From JAZSQT01 sp045538075 (GTDB taxonomy: Bacteria; Chrysiogenota; Deferribacteres; Deferribacterales; Mucispirillaceae), in NCBI GenBank assembly GCA_045538075.1, contig JAZSQT010000144.1, forward strand, positions 1 through 8,768: a stretch of DNA of 8,768 nt, read 5' to 3'. Numbering within the stretch: the stretch's first letter is position 1; each line of letters starts with the position of its first letter. Both the position numbers and the translations under genes were made by a program. The notes beneath the pieces were generated by a model. It was given only the letters and a program-made list of their open reading frames with translations. It had not been told where the DNA came from and searched no databases. Positions 7,494-8,768 of this stretch are shown one piece after another.

Positions 7494-8081
7494 ATTAAAA
7501 ATTATTTAAAGAATAAATTATATAAATATTTTGTAGCAATAATTAGCATTTTCTTTTTATTTTTAGTTTCATTTGTGCTTATGAAAGATGGAAAAGATAT
7601 TCCTTCTTATTCACCTATGATAGAAACTAATAAATTACAAATATTTGGTCTTGAAATGTTGTATATTATTGATGATAAGACGTTTGTTAATTTATATTCA
7701 GAAAAAGCATATGCTGATAAAATATCAATGGACGTTGATTTAATAAATTTAAAATTAAGTTATAATTCTGATGAAAATTCAATAACTGCATATGCTGATA
7801 AAGGAATTTACGAACAACAAAAGATACTTAAAGCAAGTGGTAATGTTAAAGGTGTAATGGAAAATCTTGATTTCTATACTAAGGAAGATGGACTTTTAAC
7901 TTATAATTATGATACTGGAATAGGCTCGGTAGAAAATGGGATAACGCTTATACAAGGAGAGAATGAATTATCTTCAGATAAAGCTGAATTTAATATTAAT
8001 CATAATTATATTATGTTTACAGATAATGTTACGTTTGATTATATTCCAGAAGATAAAAATGATATTATCATTAGAAATTAG
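7491..8081 (+). CDS. lptC: LPS export protein LptC (inner-membrane anchored bridge component)
   Basis: LptC links the LptBFG transporter to periplasmic LptA and passes LPS from the inner membrane into the bridge. The 196-residue protein (E. coli LptC is about 190) begins with a basic N-terminus and a single membrane segment (about residues 12-31, YKYFVAIISIFFLFLVSFVL). A beta-jellyroll region follows, with the repeated strand pattern of the family: NLYSEKAYADK, ITAYADKGIYEQQKILKASGNVKG, GLLTYNYDTG and LSSDKAEFNINHNYIMFTDNVTF. Overall similarity in this family is low, so the call also leans on position, directly after kdsD and before lptA, as in many Gram-negatives. The start is a TTG with a ribosome site. 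A 15-base direct repeat within the gene encodes the two AYADK strands. Confidence 0.88.
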   Translation: MIKNYLKNKLYKYFVAIISIFFLFLVSFVLMKDGKDIPSYSPMIETNKLQIFGLEMLYIIDDKTFVNLYSEKAYADKISMDVDLINLKLSYNSDENSITAYADKGIYEQQKILKASGNVKGVMENLDFYTKEDGLLTYNYDTGIGSVENGITLIQGENELSSDKAEFNINHNYIMFTDNVTFDYIPEDKNDIIIRN

Positions 8082-8112
8082 ATAATAATTATAATATATA
8101 AAGTGGATTAAG

Positions 8113-8768
8113 ATGAATAATATATATGTATTAACGATTAAATTTTTATTAATAATATGTAGTTCTGTTTTTTTGTTAGGAGCTACACCTAAAGAGAGTG
8201 TAAAAGCAAATTCTCCAATAAAAATACAAGCTGATAAATCAGAATATTTTGGCAAAGAAAGAAAAAATGTTTTTTCTGGCAATGTAATTGTTTTTAATGA
8301 TGAATTTACATTAACTTCAGATAAAATTAATGTTTTCTTAAATAAGAAAAATGATATAGATAAAATAGTTTGTAAAGGTAATGTAAATTTTAAAACTAAA
8401 GATATAATATCTATATCAAAAGATGCTGAAGTTACTCAAAAACCTCAAATAGCAATCTTGTCTGGTGGAGTTAAAGTATGGCAAGGTGAAAATATTCTTG
8501 AAGGAGAAAAAGTACCGTTAGATGGAATTGTTATATCAGGTAATGCCAAACTAAATACAAGTGCTATAACTGGAGAAAGTAAATTAAAAGAAGTAAATAT
8601 TAATGATTATGTATTATCTGGAATGATAAATAATAAAGGTTTAATTGAATTAAAAGTAACAAGTACATATGAATCAAGTACTGTATCTAAAATACTAGCA
8701 TTAACTGAAACGGCAACAGATAGAAAAGCAAAAACAGAAACCTTTGTTGCTAAAGCATCTAAAATATA
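8113..8768 (+). CDS. lptA: LptA N-terminal part joined in frame to a P-type ATPase fragment, runs off the window
   Basis: The frame opens with a signal-peptide-like stretch (about residues 9-24, KFLLIICSSVFLLGA). An LptA/OstA beta-jellyroll region follows to about residue 134: IKIQADKSEYFGKERKNVF, SGNVIVFNDEFTLTSDKINVF, KIVCKGNVNFKTKD and LSGGVKVWQGENILEGEKV. LptA forms the periplasmic bridge that carries LPS to the outer membrane. From about residue 131 onward the sequence no longer looks like LptA but like the A-domain of a heavy-metal ATPase, and it stays open to the last base. The C-terminal 35-50 residues expected of LptA are therefore missing. The start at 8113 lies 31 bases after lptC. 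The LptA identity of the first part is firm given lptC upstream; whether the joined frame is a real gene is doubtful. lptB would be the expected next gene. Confidence 0.85.
   Translation, partial: MNNIYVLTIKFLLIICSSVFLLGATPKESVKANSPIKIQADKSEYFGKERKNVFSGNVIVFNDEFTLTSDKINVFLNKKNDIDKIVCKGNVNFKTKDIISISKDAEVTQKPQIAILSGGVKVWQGENILEGEKVPLDGIVISGNAKLNTSAITGESKLKEVNINDYVLSGMINNKGLIELKVTSTYESSTVSKILALTETATDRKAKTETFVAKASKI
8503..8768 (+). other. P1B-type (ZntA/CadA-like) ATPase A-domain segment within the lptA frame
   Basis: Residues 131-218 of the frame read GEKVPLDGIVISG, NTSAITGESKLKEV, DYVLSGMINNKG, ESSTVSKILALTE and KAKTETFVAKASKIY in order. This is the actuator-domain pattern of heavy-metal transporting P-type ATPases, with the dephosphorylation motif TGES at 153-156 (8569-8580). 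The KAKTE-F--K--KIY ending matches Zn/Cd/Co-type pumps better than copper-type ones. The pump's N-terminal metal-binding region, its first membrane helices and the first part of its A-domain are absent, and the phosphorylation (DKTGT) domain would lie beyond the window. The base composition is as AT-rich as the rest, so this could come from the same genome or a similar one. Confidence 0.85.

Noticed and set aside
8082..8112. TATAAT at 8090-8095 as a promoter for lptA
   Set aside because: The 31-base gap is almost pure A/T, so a -10 match is expected by chance, and no convincing -35 element was seen.
8113..8200. Lipoprotein signal in the LptA N-terminus (LLIIC)
   Set aside because: The residue before Cys is Ile rather than Gly, Ala or Ser, so it is not a good lipobox; an ordinary signal peptide is more likely.
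7974..8282. Minus-strand open frame across the lptC-lptA junction
   Set aside because: Its sequence is a run of I/N/Y/F residues from AT-rich DNA, it is antisense to lptC and lptA, and it has no domain.
1..8768. CRISPR arrays, tRNA/rRNA genes, insertion sequences, riboswitches or strong terminators
   Set aside because: None was seen. The window is almost entirely coding, gaps are 31 bases or less, and no GC-rich hairpin followed by a T-run stood out.

Overview
The window is a strongly AT-rich, densely packed, single-direction gene block from a diderm (LPS-making) bacterium. All ten genes lie on the + strand. Every gap between genes is about 31 bases or less, several stops and starts overlap, and no stretch over 300 bases lacks a gene. 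The combination of a CdaA/YbbR/GlmM cluster with pdxJ-acpS and then a Kdo/LPS-transport set (kdsB-pyrG-kdsD-lptC-lptA) resembles the layouts I associate with Deferribacterota and the former Deltaproteobacteria. That assignment is an inference from gene order and base composition, not a proof.

Layout: (1) 13-3033 holds a membrane diadenylate cyclase (CdaA), its YbbR-domain partner and phosphoglucosamine mutase GlmM, the usual c-di-AMP/cell-wall precursor module. (2) 3047-4119 holds pyridoxine 5'-phosphate synthase PdxJ and holo-ACP synthase AcpS. (3) 4116-7482 holds the CMP-Kdo supply: KdsB, which consumes CTP; CTP synthase PyrG; and arabinose-5-phosphate isomerase KdsD. kdsA, which I would expect between pyrG and kdsD, is absent. 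(4) 7491-8768 holds LptC and the first part of LptA, the periplasmic LPS bridge.

Two things stand out. First, the CTP synthase is full length and its synthase domain looks functional, but its C-terminal glutaminase domain has lost the catalytic Cys (now Thr380) and His (now Asn508), and nearby signature residues are also changed. It is therefore predicted to be an ammonia-only CTP synthase. Second, the lptA reading frame changes identity near position 8503-8514: without a frame break it becomes the A-domain of a heavy-metal P1B-type ATPase, including the TGES motif, and runs off the window end. The join falls in a short string plausible in both genes (encoding GEKV), so a chimeric join (assembly, amplification or genomic) is more likely than a working fusion protein. 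The remaining genes look ordinary, with their key catalytic residues intact.
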